A stretch of 40,402 bases of DNA from Oscillospiraceae bacterium (GCA_021201735.1 JAJQEJ010000069.1:1-40402); one strand, 5' to 3'. Numbered from the stretch's first letter, positions 10,255 through 19,217 are shown. The notes: generated from the letters alone by a model not told the origin. Numbers and translations are program-made.

Positions 10255-11715
10255 ATGAACACGAGAAATATACTTTCGCGATGCATAGGGACAACCTGGG
10301 TGATGATTTTTGTCATCACCCAGGTTGTTTCGTCTGTATACGGCGCTTATAACACCGTCCCGACCAAGAAGTACCCCGCAATCGACGAGGTGGAGATGGC
10401 GGCGTATACCGAGAGCAGTTTTGAGCTGCATCTGAAGTTTTCCAACAACGTCGGGGCGATTGACGAGACGCAGGAGGGCCGCTATAATATGGCGGGATAC
10501 AACGACGCAAATCTCACCAAATTCCACCTCTACGTCGCGGGGGACGAGGGCGGCACGGAGGTTCCCATTACGGTCACGCCCCATCCGGAGACCGCCAAGC
10601 AGACCGACGAATCCAAGTATTTTTATATTTTCGGCACGGAATTAGACCAGAACACGACCTATACCCTCGTGATTGACGAGGACCTCTACGCCAACATGGG
10701 CAACAGCCTCGGCGTCTCCTACCACGTGACCATCTGCCTCGCGGAGAACCCGCCGGTGGTGGAGTGGGGACCGGACGGCGAGCTGCCAACCAACACCGTT
10801 GTGATCGACCCGCTGTATATGAAAAGCGCGTCGATTGGGGACATGTCCATTGAAAACAACCAGACGGACGTCTCCCTCACGCCGTCGATTGTCATGACCT
10901 TTTCCTATAACGTCTCAGGGCCGGAAATGCTCTCCTATAATAACGGCTGCTTTTTCCTGTTTCAGGACGCTTCCTATGTGAAGGTCACGGTGGAGGCGGG
11001 CGAGACGGTGAATGACTTTGTCATGACGCCCGTCGAGCCGCTCACAGAGGGGACGGAGTATAAAATCGTCGTCATCAAAGAGCTCAGCGCACGCAACGGC
11101 AGTACCATGGCAAGCCCGGTGAACCTCTACTTTACCACCCTGTCCTCCGGCGAGACGCAGGAGGCGCCGCCGGAGGAATCTGCCACGCCGGATGATATCT
11201 ACTTCTCCGACCTGTCCGGGCACTGGGCGGCAAATGAAATCAATACCCTGACCGACTACGGCATTTTAAACGGCTACAGCGACGCAACCTTCCGCCCGGA
11301 TCAGAGCGTCTCCCGCGCCGAGATGGCGAAAATCCTCGTGCTGGCGTTTGATTTGCAGAGCGATACGGACGTGGCCTTCCCGGATACCGCGGGGCACTGG
11401 GCGCAGGGCTACATCTCAACCGCCGCCGCCTGCGGGGTGTCCACCGGCGCGGATGGGCTGTATTTGCCGGATGAGGCAATTACAAGAGAGCAGTTTGTCG
11501 TCATGCTCGTGCGCGCGGCAGGGCTCACGATGCCCGCCGACGCGGAGACTACGGCGTTTCAGGATGCGGACACGATCTCCTCCTGGGCGAAGGACTCCAC
11601 CGATATTACCGCCGCGCTGGGGCTCGTGAGCGGCTATAGTGACCAAACCTTTCGGCCACAGCAGGCACTGACCCGCGCGGAGGCTTGTAAATTGCTTTTT
11701 GGCGTGTTGGTCTAG
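10255..11715 (+). CDS. SLH protein with Ig-like (SbsA/Big_5-type) domains
   Basis: A 486-residue secreted wall protein. The signal peptide (about 1-30) ends SSVYG. Two Ig-like segments of the bacterial SbsA/Big_5 type follow, with phrases such as TDVSLTPSIVMTFSYNV and PLTEGTEYKIVV (second domain about 198-300). Three SLH modules lie at the C-terminus (about 320-372, 382-432 and 440-486), with the typical FSDLSGHWAANEI and FRPDQSVSRAEMAKIL motifs. It starts one base after the previous stop. A 16-bp perfect inverted repeat covers the codons of the hydrophobic part of the signal peptide, which could reduce translation or transcription of this and later genes. Confidence 0.82.
   Translation: MNTRNILSRCIGTTWVMIFVITQVVSSVYGAYNTVPTKKYPAIDEVEMAAYTESSFELHLKFSNNVGAIDETQEGRYNMAGYNDANLTKFHLYVAGDEGGTEVPITVTPHPETAKQTDESKYFYIFGTELDQNTTYTLVIDEDLYANMGNSLGVSYHVTICLAENPPVVEWGPDGELPTNTVVIDPLYMKSASIGDMSIENNQTDVSLTPSIVMTFSYNVSGPEMLSYNNGCFFLFQDASYVKVTVEAGETVNDFVMTPVEPLTEGTEYKIVVIKELSARNGSTMASPVNLYFTTLSSGETQEAPPEESATPDDIYFSDLSGHWAANEINTLTDYGILNGYSDATFRPDQSVSRAEMAKILVLAFDLQSDTDVAFPDTAGHWAQGYISTAAACGVSTGADGLYLPDEAITREQFVVMLVRAAGLTMPADAETTAFQDADTISSWAKDSTDITAALGLVSGYSDQTFRPQQALTRAEACKLLFGVLV
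10291..10328 (+). repeat. perfect 16-bp hairpin inside a signal-peptide coding region
   Basis: ACAACCTGGGTGATGA (10291-10306) and its exact complement (10313-10328) flank the six-base loop TTTTTG. It begins 36 bases into the gene and encodes TTWVMIFVITQVV. The following bases (TTCGTC) are a poor U-tract, so it is not a textbook terminator. It may act as an internal processing or attenuation site within the operon. Confidence 0.8.
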
Positions 11716-11800
11716 TGATTCGTTGTTCGCCGATGCTTCTTGCAGAGGGGCTTCCCCTGCCCCAGGAAGCACAGGTAAACAAAAAAGGAGGTCCCGCACG

Positions 11801-12616
11801 ATGCGAAAAATCTACCCTCTCATCCTTCTGCTGAGCATCCTGCTCGTCCTCCCGGCATCAGCGGAAACAGGCGACGGAGACGGCGGCGGCGGCGGCCCTG
11901 CGCTTCCGCTCTACATGGACTGGTCGTATCCCGCCGACGGCGCGTCGGATGTGCCTGTCGGCACCATTATACAGCTCAAATTCAGCCACAATGTCGCCCA
12001 CTATATCATCGCCGCGCGCAACTGCTCTCTGATCTCTCTCTGGACGCAAGACGGGCAGCAAATCGCCGCCACAGTCTATGTGGTGGATTCACAGATTGAG
12101 TTTGACCGGCGGCAGTACATCTACGTCTATCCCACCGCGCCGCTGCAGGCTTACACGGGCTACACAGTGCGGATCGCGGAGGGGGTTCAGGCGAAAAATT
12201 ACATGACGACCGAGGGCGAGCAGACGGTATCCTTCACCACAGGCTCCGCCGTGTACACGCCCGCGCTGATCGCGCCAATGCTGGACACAGAGCAGGACGG
12301 CACCGCCGCCGCGACAGAAACGCCCGCACCCACGGAAAGTGAGCCGGTAAGCCAGACGACGGCACCCACCCCCCCGGCGGAGACAACACCGGTACCCACT
12401 CCGGCGGAGACGGAACCTGCGGCCGAAACCATCCCACCAGAGATGGAACTGCAAGCTGACGCGACAGTTGCGCCGCTTGCCACGGCGGCGGACACACCAG
12501 CGGCGGCGGGGATGCCGCGCTGGGTGCTCCCCGCTGTGCTGATCTGCGCGGTGGTGCTTGGGTTTTGCATCTTCCTTCTTCTGCACCGGAAGGACGGAAG
12601 AGGGGGCGCGCGATGA
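11801..12616 (+). CDS. membrane-anchored Ig-like surface protein, 271 aa
   Basis: ATG at 11801 is chosen because AAAGGAGG lies 9 bases upstream and the next residues (MRKIYPLILLLSILLVLPASA) form a signal peptide. An Ig-like SbsA/Big_5-type domain covers about residues 30-150 (YPADGASDVPVGTIIQLKFS, YTGYTVRIAEGV). A Thr/Pro/Glu-rich spacer covers about 160-235, and a single membrane helix with the basic tail HRKDGRGGAR lies at the C-terminus. The domain is shared with the SLH protein just upstream, so both may belong to the same surface assembly. Its stop overlaps the next start by four bases (ATGA). An 85-base gap upstream holds a GC-rich imperfect hairpin around 11739-11770. Confidence 0.78.
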   Translation: MRKIYPLILLLSILLVLPASAETGDGDGGGGGPALPLYMDWSYPADGASDVPVGTIIQLKFSHNVAHYIIAARNCSLISLWTQDGQQIAATVYVVDSQIEFDRRQYIYVYPTAPLQAYTGYTVRIAEGVQAKNYMTTEGEQTVSFTTGSAVYTPALIAPMLDTEQDGTAAATETPAPTESEPVSQTTAPTPPAETTPVPTPAETEPAAETIPPEMELQADATVAPLATAADTPAAAGMPRWVLPAVLICAVVLGFCIFLLLHRKDGRGGAR

Positions 12617-14055
12617 CAGACTATGACGTGATTGTGATCGGCGCAGGTATGATCGGCAGCTTTACCGCCTACCGCCTCAGCCGCTATGACCTGCGCGTTC
12701 TGGTGCTGGAGCAGGCGGGTGATCTTGGTGAGGGCGCGGCAAAGGCGAACAGCGGTATTCTCTATCCCGGCTTCCACCCCCGGGGCGGCAGTCTCAAGGG
12801 CATCTCCTGCGTGCAGGGCAACCGGATGTACGATGATATCTGCGCAGAGCTCGGCATCCCCATGCGGCGCGTCGGGTCGCTCTATGTCGCCTTCCAGCCG
12901 GAGGGGGAAGCGCTGATGCTGGAAAAAATGGAGAAGGGGAAAAAGAGCGGCGTGCCGGGCATGCGTGTGCTTTCCGGCGACGAATCACGCGCCATTGAGC
13001 CGATGCTCAGCAAAAACGTAACCAAAGCCCTCTATGCGCCCACCACCGCGCTCATCTCGCCCTTTACGCTCATACTCGCGCTGGCGCAGTCGGCGTGCCA
13101 CAACGGCGTTTCCTTTCAGTTTGACACCAAGGTCACCGGCTTACAGCCGCTGCGGGACGGCGCGCTGGTGCAGACGAGCGCGGGAGAACTGCGCGCGGAC
13201 TACGTCGTCAACGCCGCGGGGGAAGAGGCTGATGTGCTGGAGGGACTCGTCCGACCGCAGGAGCTTGTCATTACGCCGCGGCGCGGGCAGTTCTATGTGT
13301 TTGACAAGTCTCTGAACGGTACGGTGAAGCATGTGCTCTATCAGGCGCAGGACAGCGACGAGGGTGGTACCCTCCTCGCCCCCACGGTGGAGGGAAACCT
13401 CATCGCGGGGCCGACCTCGGAAAACGTGCCGTCCTACCGGCACACGGCGACGACGGCGGCGGGACTCGCGCACATCGAGCGCGTGGCAAAGAAAATTCTG
13501 CCGGATTTGGACTTCAAGCAGGTCATCACCAACTTTGCGGGTATGCGCACCAACATTGTCAATGTGGAAAAGGGGCAGAAGGACTTTATCCTGCGCGAAA
13601 GTGTCCCGCGTATCTTCAGCGCGCTCGGCATCAAGAACCCGGGCATGACCTCCGCGCCGTATTTATCCGCGCGCCTGCTCGAACTGCTGGCGGCGCGCGG
13701 CCTTCCCCTGCACCCAAAGCCGACATACAACACGGCACCCCCGCTCATCCCCTTTTTGCAGGAGACGCCCGCGGCACAGGCGGCCCTGTTTCACGCAGAC
13801 CCCAGAAACGCGGCTGTGATCTGCCGCTGTGAGGGCGTCACCGTGGGGGATATCCTGCGGGCACTGCAATCTCCCATTCCTCCCAAAACAATCAACGGGC
13901 TGAAAAAGCGGCTGCGCATCGGCATGGGGCGCTGTCAGGGCGGATTTTGCACCACCCGCGTCATCGCCGTACTCAGCCGCGCGCTGCAATGCAGGCCGGA
14001 AGAGGTGCAAAAGTCGCTGCGGGGCAGCAATCCGGTAAAGGGGCGCGTGAAATGA
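12613..14055 (+). CDS. FAD-dependent oxidoreductase with BFD-type [2Fe-2S] domain
   Basis: A 480-residue cytoplasmic flavoprotein of the GlpA / glycerol-3-phosphate dehydrogenase-like (DAO) family. The N-terminal FAD fold starts at YDVIVIGAGMIGSFTAYRLSR (residues about 4-24). The substrate lobe contains a VVNAAGEEAD segment, and a C-terminal region around 410-470 carries CRC and CQGGFC cysteine pairs typical of a BFD-like [2Fe-2S] binding domain. In many Firmicutes this protein pairs with a second flavoprotein and a DUF1667 protein, which is the arrangement here. Those pairs often accompany glycerol kinase, but none is seen, so glycerol-3-phosphate is not a safe substrate call. ATG at 12613 overlaps the previous stop by four bases. 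Placement before an iron-type importer suggests a redox step, perhaps reduction of an imported metal complex (inference). Confidence 0.85.
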   Translation: MTDYDVIVIGAGMIGSFTAYRLSRYDLRVLVLEQAGDLGEGAAKANSGILYPGFHPRGGSLKGISCVQGNRMYDDICAELGIPMRRVGSLYVAFQPEGEALMLEKMEKGKKSGVPGMRVLSGDESRAIEPMLSKNVTKALYAPTTALISPFTLILALAQSACHNGVSFQFDTKVTGLQPLRDGALVQTSAGELRADYVVNAAGEEADVLEGLVRPQELVITPRRGQFYVFDKSLNGTVKHVLYQAQDSDEGGTLLAPTVEGNLIAGPTSENVPSYRHTATTAAGLAHIERVAKKILPDLDFKQVITNFAGMRTNIVNVEKGQKDFILRESVPRIFSALGIKNPGMTSAPYLSARLLELLAARGLPLHPKPTYNTAPPLIPFLQETPAAQAALFHADPRNAAVICRCEGVTVGDILRALQSPIPPKTINGLKKRLRIGMGRCQGGFCTTRVIAVLSRALQCRPEEVQKSLRGSNPVKGRVK

Positions 14056-15434
14056 GCGGGATGCAATATGACCTCATTGTCGTTGGCGGCGGCCCCGCCG
14101 GGATGGCGGCGGCGGTGGCGGCAAAAGAGAACGGGCTGCGGGATGTCCTGCTCGCAGAGCGCGGCGCGGCGCTGGGCGGGGTACTGCCGCAGTGTATCCA
14201 CGATGGGTTTGGGCTCATTGCGCTGGGCCGGTCGATGACCGGGCCGGAGTACGCGCACCATTGGCGGGAGAAGGTCAAAAACGCAGGCGTGACCGTCCTG
14301 CCGGAGACGACGGCCCTCGCCTTCCGCCCCCAGGGGGATGCCTTTGCCGTAAACGTCAGCGGGCCGCACACCGGCCGCGTGACATTACGCACGAAAAGTC
14401 TCGTGCTCGCCACCGGCTGCCGGGAGCGGCCCCTGGGCGCCATGCGCATTCCTGGGAGCCGACCGGCGGGCATCTTCACGGCGGGCGCGGCGCAGTACAT
14501 GATGAACATACAAAATTACCTGCCGGGCCGCTCGGCGGTCATCCTCGGTTTTGGGGATATCGGCCTCATCATGGCGCGGCGGCTGACGCTGGAGGGCGTG
14601 CACGTCAAGCTGATTCTCGGCGCGGAGTCGAGCGGCTTATTTCGCAATTACCTGCACTGCGTGCGGGATTTCTCCCTGCCGGTCGCCGTCGGCGCGACGG
14701 TGTCCTCTGTCCACGGCTACAGCCGCCTGAAGGGTGTGACGGTCGCGCCGGTCGGCGCGCCGGAGGAGCACACCTACGTCCCGTGCGATACCCTGCTGGT
14801 GGCCGCCGGCCTCATCCCGGAGGCGGAGCTCTGGCGGGAGGGTGGGCACCCGCTCGGCGCGCGGGGCGGCATCCCGGTCGGCGGCGCGATGCAGACGGCG
14901 CTGCCCGGCGTGTTCGCCTGCGGCAATGTCGTACAGATCTATGATACCGTGGACGAGGTCAGCGCGTACGGTGCGCAGGCGGGCACGGCGGCGGCGGACT
15001 GGGTTTTTGGCCGCGCAGTAACAGAAACGCGGGCGACCACCCGGTACGGGCTGGGCCGCAAGATGGATGAAGCCGCGCTGCGCGCCGTCGCAGATGGCGC
15101 GGTGTTCTGCATGGCCTGCCCCAACGGCTGCCTTTTACATCCGGAGGGCGACGGCTTTGCGGGCGGGGCCTGCCCGGAGGGGGCGCGCTACGCCGCGCAG
15201 GAGTCTGCCTGCCCGCGCAGGATTGTGACGACCACGGTGCGGGTTGCGGGCCGCCTCCTCCCTGTCCGCACCGACCGGCCTGTTCCGCTCACGCAGGTGC
15301 AGGCCGTGGTCGCCCAATGCCGTACGCTCACCTGCACCCCGCCGGTGGCGATGGGGGCAGTGATCGCGCAAAATGTCGCGGGCAGCGGCGCGGATTTGGT
15401 GGTGTCGGCACCTTACCCGGAGGAAGGAGTGTGA
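14052..15434 (+). CDS. FAD/NAD(P)-dependent oxidoreductase fused to DUF1667
   Basis: A 460-residue cytoplasmic flavoprotein. The FAD-binding Rossmann motif is YDLIVVGGGPAGMAAAVAA (about residues 6-24). A second dinucleotide fold (VILGFGDIGLIMARRL) lies near 165-180, and a GVFACGNVVQIYDTVDEVSAYG segment near 290-310 closes the flavin site. The last 100 residues match DUF1667, with CMACPNGC and GACPEG cysteines plus RTLTCTPPV. DUF1667 is usually a separate small protein in this cluster type, and here it is fused. The ATGA overlap with the GlpA-like gene indicates translational coupling, and the two probably form one complex that passes electrons from NAD(P)H through flavin and Fe-S centres. The substrate is unknown. 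Confidence 0.83.
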   Translation: MSGMQYDLIVVGGGPAGMAAAVAAKENGLRDVLLAERGAALGGVLPQCIHDGFGLIALGRSMTGPEYAHHWREKVKNAGVTVLPETTALAFRPQGDAFAVNVSGPHTGRVTLRTKSLVLATGCRERPLGAMRIPGSRPAGIFTAGAAQYMMNIQNYLPGRSAVILGFGDIGLIMARRLTLEGVHVKLILGAESSGLFRNYLHCVRDFSLPVAVGATVSSVHGYSRLKGVTVAPVGAPEEHTYVPCDTLLVAAGLIPEAELWREGGHPLGARGGIPVGGAMQTALPGVFACGNVVQIYDTVDEVSAYGAQAGTAAADWVFGRAVTETRATTRYGLGRKMDEAALRAVADGAVFCMACPNGCLLHPEGDGFAGGACPEGARYAAQESACPRRIVTTTVRVAGRLLPVRTDRPVPLTQVQAVVAQCRTLTCTPPVAMGAVIAQNVAGSGADLVVSAPYPEEGV

Positions 15435-15435
15435 C

Positions 15436-16428
15436 ATGAAAAAACGAACCGTTGCGCTCCTGATTGTTCTGCCGCTTCTGCTGGCGGCGGTGAGCCTTTT
15501 TATCGGCAGGTACACCGTCACGCCGTCCGACGTGCTGCATGCGCTGCTCCCCTTCACCGGCGAGACAACGATAGAAAACAGCGCTGTCGTGCTCCAGCTG
15601 CGCCTGCCGCGCATCATCGCGGCGGCATTTGTGGGCGCGGCACTCGCCGCGAGCGGCACGGCCTTTCAGGGCGTATTCCACAACCCGCTCGTCTCCTCCG
15701 GACTGCTCGGCGTGAGCGCCGGGGCCGGATTTGGCGCGGCGCTTGCCATCGTCCTGTTCTCCTCCGCGTGGGCGACCTACCCGTTCGCGTTCCTGTTTGG
15801 TATTCTTGCGGTGCTGCTCAGTTATTGGGTGGCACGCATCTACAAGACAGTGCCCACCATTATGCTGGTGCTGGGTGGTACGATTGTCTCCTCCATCTTT
15901 AACGCACTCATCTCCCTGCTCAAGTATGTGGCGGACGCCGACCGGCAGCTGCCCGCCATCGTCTATTGGCTCATGGGGAGCCTCTCCGACGTAGGATACA
16001 GCGACTTCTGGGCGCTCATTCCCATTGGGGCGGGGCTCATCGCACTGCTGCTCCTGCGCTGGGATATCAACGTGCTCTCCATGGGGGACAAGCAGGCAAA
16101 ATCCCTGGGGGTGAACGTCAGGCGGAGCAAGACGGCAGTCATCGCCGCCGCGGCCCTCGCCACGGCGGGCGCGGTGTGCCTCTCGGGCGTGGTCGGCTGG
16201 GTGGGGCTTGTGATCCCCCACATTGGGCGGCTGCTCGCGGGCAACGACAACCGCCGCCTGATGCCGGTTTCCATCGCCATCGGCGCGGGTTTTATGATCG
16301 CGATTGACACAATCAGCCGGATGATAACCGCGTCGGAGGTGCCGCTCGGCATCCTGACGGCACTCATCGGTGCGCCGTTTTTTATCTTTCTGCTCAAAAA
16401 AACCAAGGGAGGGGGCTGGCGGGAATGA
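15436..16428 (+). CDS. FecCD/BtuC-type ABC transporter permease
   Basis: A 330-residue polytopic inner-membrane permease of the FecCD family, which moves ferric siderophores, heme, cobalamin or related metal chelates. About nine to ten hydrophobic segments can be seen. Family hallmarks are LRLPRIIAAAFVGAALAASGTAFQGVFHNPLVSSGLLGVSAGAGFG near 50-100, the coupling region MGDKQAKSLGVNV near 215-228, and SGVVGWVGLVIPHIGRLLAGNDNR near 250-275. ATG at 15436 has AGGAAGGAG upstream and follows the previous stop by one base. It forms a complete importer with the next two genes. Confidence 0.92.
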   Translation: MKKRTVALLIVLPLLLAAVSLFIGRYTVTPSDVLHALLPFTGETTIENSAVVLQLRLPRIIAAAFVGAALAASGTAFQGVFHNPLVSSGLLGVSAGAGFGAALAIVLFSSAWATYPFAFLFGILAVLLSYWVARIYKTVPTIMLVLGGTIVSSIFNALISLLKYVADADRQLPAIVYWLMGSLSDVGYSDFWALIPIGAGLIALLLLRWDINVLSMGDKQAKSLGVNVRRSKTAVIAAAALATAGAVCLSGVVGWVGLVIPHIGRLLAGNDNRRLMPVSIAIGAGFMIAIDTISRMITASEVPLGILTALIGAPFFIFLLKKTKGGGWRE

Positions 16429-17243
16429 ATGCGCTGCATGTAGACGACCTGCTGTTCTCTTATGGTGAAAAACCCGTGCTCGACGGGCTGAGCCTGCGCG
16501 TCAGGCAGGGGGAGATCTGCTGCCTGATCGGCACGAACGGCTGCGGCAAAAGCACCCTGCTCGACTGCGTGCTGGGATATCTGCATCCCGAACGCGGTCT
16601 CATCGAAGTGCAGGGTGAAAACGTGCACACCCTCTCCGCCCAGGCGCTCGCGCGGCTCATCGCGTATGTCCCGCAGGTGCATGCGCGCTCGTTTCCCTAC
16701 ACCGTGGCACAGCTCGTCCTCATGGGGCGCACGGCGCATCTTGAGCGCTTTGGTGCGCCCGATGCAGCGGATTACGCGGCGGCGGAGCAGGCGATGGCGC
16801 AGGCGAATATCCTCCATCTGGCCGAGCGGCCCTGCACGCAGATCAGCGGCGGCGAGATGCAGATGGTGGCCCTGGCCCGGGCGCTTGCGCAGCAGGCGCG
16901 CGTCATTTTAATGGATGAGCCCGCAGCCCATCTCGACTACCGCAACGAGCTATTGTTTCTCGAGCAGGTGGAGCGCCTGCTTCTGGAAACGGGCGTGACG
17001 GTACTCATGGCGACCCACGCGCCGAACCACGCCTACTATTTTGAAAGCCGGGGGCACAACGTCACGGTCGCGGCGATGTCCTGTGGCGCGGTAGCCTACC
17101 GCGGCGCGCCGCGCGAGGTGCTGACGCCGGAAATTCTGCGGGAAATCTACGCCGTCGAGACCCGTCTGCTTCCCTATCAGACTTCGGGCGGCACGGCGCA
17201 CCAGATTGTCCCCATTCAAACCTTACAGGAGGGATCGGATTGA
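16425..17243 (+). CDS. ABC transporter ATP-binding protein (FecE/BtuD type)
   Basis: A 272-residue cytoplasmic ATPase powering the FecCD-type permease. Walker A is GTNGCGKST (about residue 37), the Q-loop region reads YVPQVHARSFPYTV, the signature is ISGGEMQMVALARALA, Walker B is VILMDEP followed by the D-loop AHLD, and the switch histidine sits in LMATHAPNH. All catalytic motifs are intact. It overlaps the permease by four bases (ATGA) and the substrate-binding gene by four. The C-terminal 50 residues (GAPREVLTPEILREIYAVETRLLP) are typical of siderophore/cobalamin importer ATPases. Confidence 0.93.
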   Translation: MNALHVDDLLFSYGEKPVLDGLSLRVRQGEICCLIGTNGCGKSTLLDCVLGYLHPERGLIEVQGENVHTLSAQALARLIAYVPQVHARSFPYTVAQLVLMGRTAHLERFGAPDAADYAAAEQAMAQANILHLAERPCTQISGGEMQMVALARALAQQARVILMDEPAAHLDYRNELLFLEQVERLLLETGVTVLMATHAPNHAYYFESRGHNVTVAAMSCGAVAYRGAPREVLTPEILREIYAVETRLLPYQTSGGTAHQIVPIQTLQEGSD

Positions 17244-18334
17244 AACGAATCGCCGTCTTGTTCCTTATTGGCCTGCTCCTGCTCACCTCCTGCGGCACAA
17301 CGGAAACGCAGCCGAGCGAGCAGGCGCGGGAGGGCTATCAAATTCTGACCGACTGCGCGGGAAGGTTCGTGGAGGTGCCGCTCCAGCCCCAGCGGGTGGC
17401 AGCGCTCGACTCCTTTGCCGGCGAGATTATGGTCATGATCGGCGCGGGTGCGCGTATGGTCGCCGCCCCGAACGGCGTCAAATCCGACGCCATTCTTCAG
17501 AGCATCTACCCGGCGCTCGATACGGTGGCTGTCCCTATGTCAAACGCCTCGATTAACGCCGAAACCCTACTCTCCCTCTCGCCTGATATTGTGCTCATCA
17601 AGGAATCCATGTATCTCACCGATGGAGAAAAGAACAAGCTCGACAAGCTGGGTATCCCCTACCTTGTGATCGGCTATGAGAGCATGGAGGACCAGCTCTA
17701 CGCGCTCGATTTAATCGGCGACTGCCTGGGCGGAGACGCGCAGACCACGGCGGGAGAAATTTACGACTACTATACCGATACCATCGCCCTTGCCACCGCT
17801 CTGCGCGCGCAGGTGGAGCAGGCGGAACCTCTGCGTGTCTACCACTCCATCAGCGAGGCAGTGCGCACAGACGGCGAGAACACGCTGGGTAACGACTGGA
17901 TCTCCTGCGTGGGCGCGGTAGACGTATCGGCGGGCGAAAACCTCACCCTTGCGGAAAGTGACTATTTTGCAAGCATGGAGCAGATCTATACCTGGGACCC
18001 GGACGTAATCATCTGCAACGAGGCGGAAACCGCATCCTATCTGCTCGCGAATGAGAAATGGGCCGGACTCGGCGCGGTGCAGCGGGGAGACGTCTACAAC
18101 ATCCCCGTCGGTGCGACGCGCTGGGGCCACCGCGGTAGCCTGGAGACTTACTTTGCCATCCTGTGGTTCGGCACAACCTTCTACCCCGATATTTACGCGC
18201 AGGTGGATTTAAAGACGGAGGTATTTGACTTCTATGAGACGATACTGGGCATCACACTGGATGACGATATGTACGACGCGATTTGCACCGGAACCGGGAT
18301 ACGGGGCAAAAGCGCGGGAAACAGCGGAGCGTGA
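17240..18334 (+). CDS. substrate-binding lipoprotein of the FecCD-type importer
   Basis: A 364-residue extracytoplasmic binding protein tethered as a lipoprotein. The signal peptide ends in the lipobox LLTSC (Cys near residue 16). Family features include CAGRFVEVPLQPQRVAALDS, LLSLSPDIVLIKESM and DVYNIPVGATRWGHRGSLE, which place it with the periplasmic-binding TroA/BtuF/FhuD superfamily. I chose the TTG start because AGGAGG lies 7 bases upstream and the TTGA overlap matches the neighbouring gene spacing. The cargo cannot be named from sequence; iron-siderophore, heme, cobalamin and molybdate/tungstate binders share this fold. Confidence 0.9.
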   Translation: MKRIAVLFLIGLLLLTSCGTTETQPSEQAREGYQILTDCAGRFVEVPLQPQRVAALDSFAGEIMVMIGAGARMVAAPNGVKSDAILQSIYPALDTVAVPMSNASINAETLLSLSPDIVLIKESMYLTDGEKNKLDKLGIPYLVIGYESMEDQLYALDLIGDCLGGDAQTTAGEIYDYYTDTIALATALRAQVEQAEPLRVYHSISEAVRTDGENTLGNDWISCVGAVDVSAGENLTLAESDYFASMEQIYTWDPDVIICNEAETASYLLANEKWAGLGAVQRGDVYNIPVGATRWGHRGSLETYFAILWFGTTFYPDIYAQVDLKTEVFDFYETILGITLDDDMYDAICTGTGIRGKSAGNSGA

Positions 18335-18341
18335 GTGACCT

Positions 18342-19214
18342 ATGCAGGTATATATATGTATAGACGATACGGATGACATCAGCAAGCACACAAGTACCGG
18401 GGCCATTGCGCAGAAGGTAGCGCAGGCGCTCCAGCGGCGCGGCGCAGTGCTGGAGGAGGGCATCACCCGGCACCAGCTGCTCCTTCACCCGGATATCCCC
18501 TACACCTCCCATAACAGCGCCATGTGCATGGCGCTGGAGTTTCAGGATAGCCCCTCCCTGCCCGCGCTTTACGACCTGGTGGCACCGGTCATACTGGCGG
18601 CATATGCCCCGGGCGCAAGCCCCGGACTTGCCATCTATCGCCCCGGCACAAGGCAGAATATCCAGCGGCTCATCCGGTTTGGGTACCGCGCCAAGCGGGA
18701 AGTGCTGTCCAAGGCCGACGCATACGCGGCCGCCGCAGACTGCAAAACGGTCTTGCTGCGGGAATTGGGCGGCAGTGGCCTCGGCGTCATCGGGGCGCTC
18801 GCGGGCATCGGTCTGCGTATCAGCCGCTGTGACGGCACCTTCCGCGGAAAGTACGGGCAGGACCTTGCCGGGCGGACGGTAACTGCAGACATAGTGTGCC
18901 GTGCCCTGCACCTCCATCAGATTCTCGATGGCAATGGGCAGGCACTGCCCGCATCCGCCGAGGTCATCATCGAAGATTATACCAAAATCGCCCTCATCGC
19001 AGGGAAACGCTGCTCGATTGTCTCCCATGTGCAGGGCGGCACCCCCGTCCTCTCGTCCATCTGTATGCGGGAATCCCCACCTGTCTGCCCGTGGTATCAG
19101 GAGGATAACGACGAGGAGGAGATGTGCTCCGGCGACGGGAAGGTTTGCGCAAACTGCCTCTTTCGCCGCTGGACGGCGACGGGGTATGACTGCGTACGGG
19201 GGGCGGGGGGATAA
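18342..19214 (+). CDS. TiaS-like (DDTD motif) protein of unknown function
   Basis: A 290-residue soluble protein. The N-terminus MQVYICIDDTDD followed by STGAIAQKVAQAL resembles the start of archaeal TiaS, the tRNA-Ile2 agmatinylcytidine synthase (IDDTD motif). A middle region with GLAIYRPG and LRELGGSGLGVIGALAGIGLR is glycine-rich. The C-terminus is cysteine-rich (CMRESPPVC, MC, KVCANC, DC) and could hold zinc or a cluster. Bacteria normally use TilS, not TiaS, to decode AUA, so a tRNA role is doubtful. Its position 7 bases after a metal-importer lipoprotein and 3 bases before a surface protein suggests a role in handling the imported ligand, for example an ATP-dependent modification (inference). 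Confidence 0.5.
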   Translation: MQVYICIDDTDDISKHTSTGAIAQKVAQALQRRGAVLEEGITRHQLLLHPDIPYTSHNSAMCMALEFQDSPSLPALYDLVAPVILAAYAPGASPGLAIYRPGTRQNIQRLIRFGYRAKREVLSKADAYAAAADCKTVLLRELGGSGLGVIGALAGIGLRISRCDGTFRGKYGQDLAGRTVTADIVCRALHLHQILDGNGQALPASAEVIIEDYTKIALIAGKRCSIVSHVQGGTPVLSSICMRESPPVCPWYQEDNDEEEMCSGDGKVCANCLFRRWTATGYDCVRGAGG

Positions 19215-19217
19215 GCT

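Noticed and set aside
7962..10319. 785-codon minus-strand frame
   Set aside because: A shadow of the SLH gene and the end of the giant gene on the plus strand, caused by high GC at third positions. It has no ribosome site and resembles no family.
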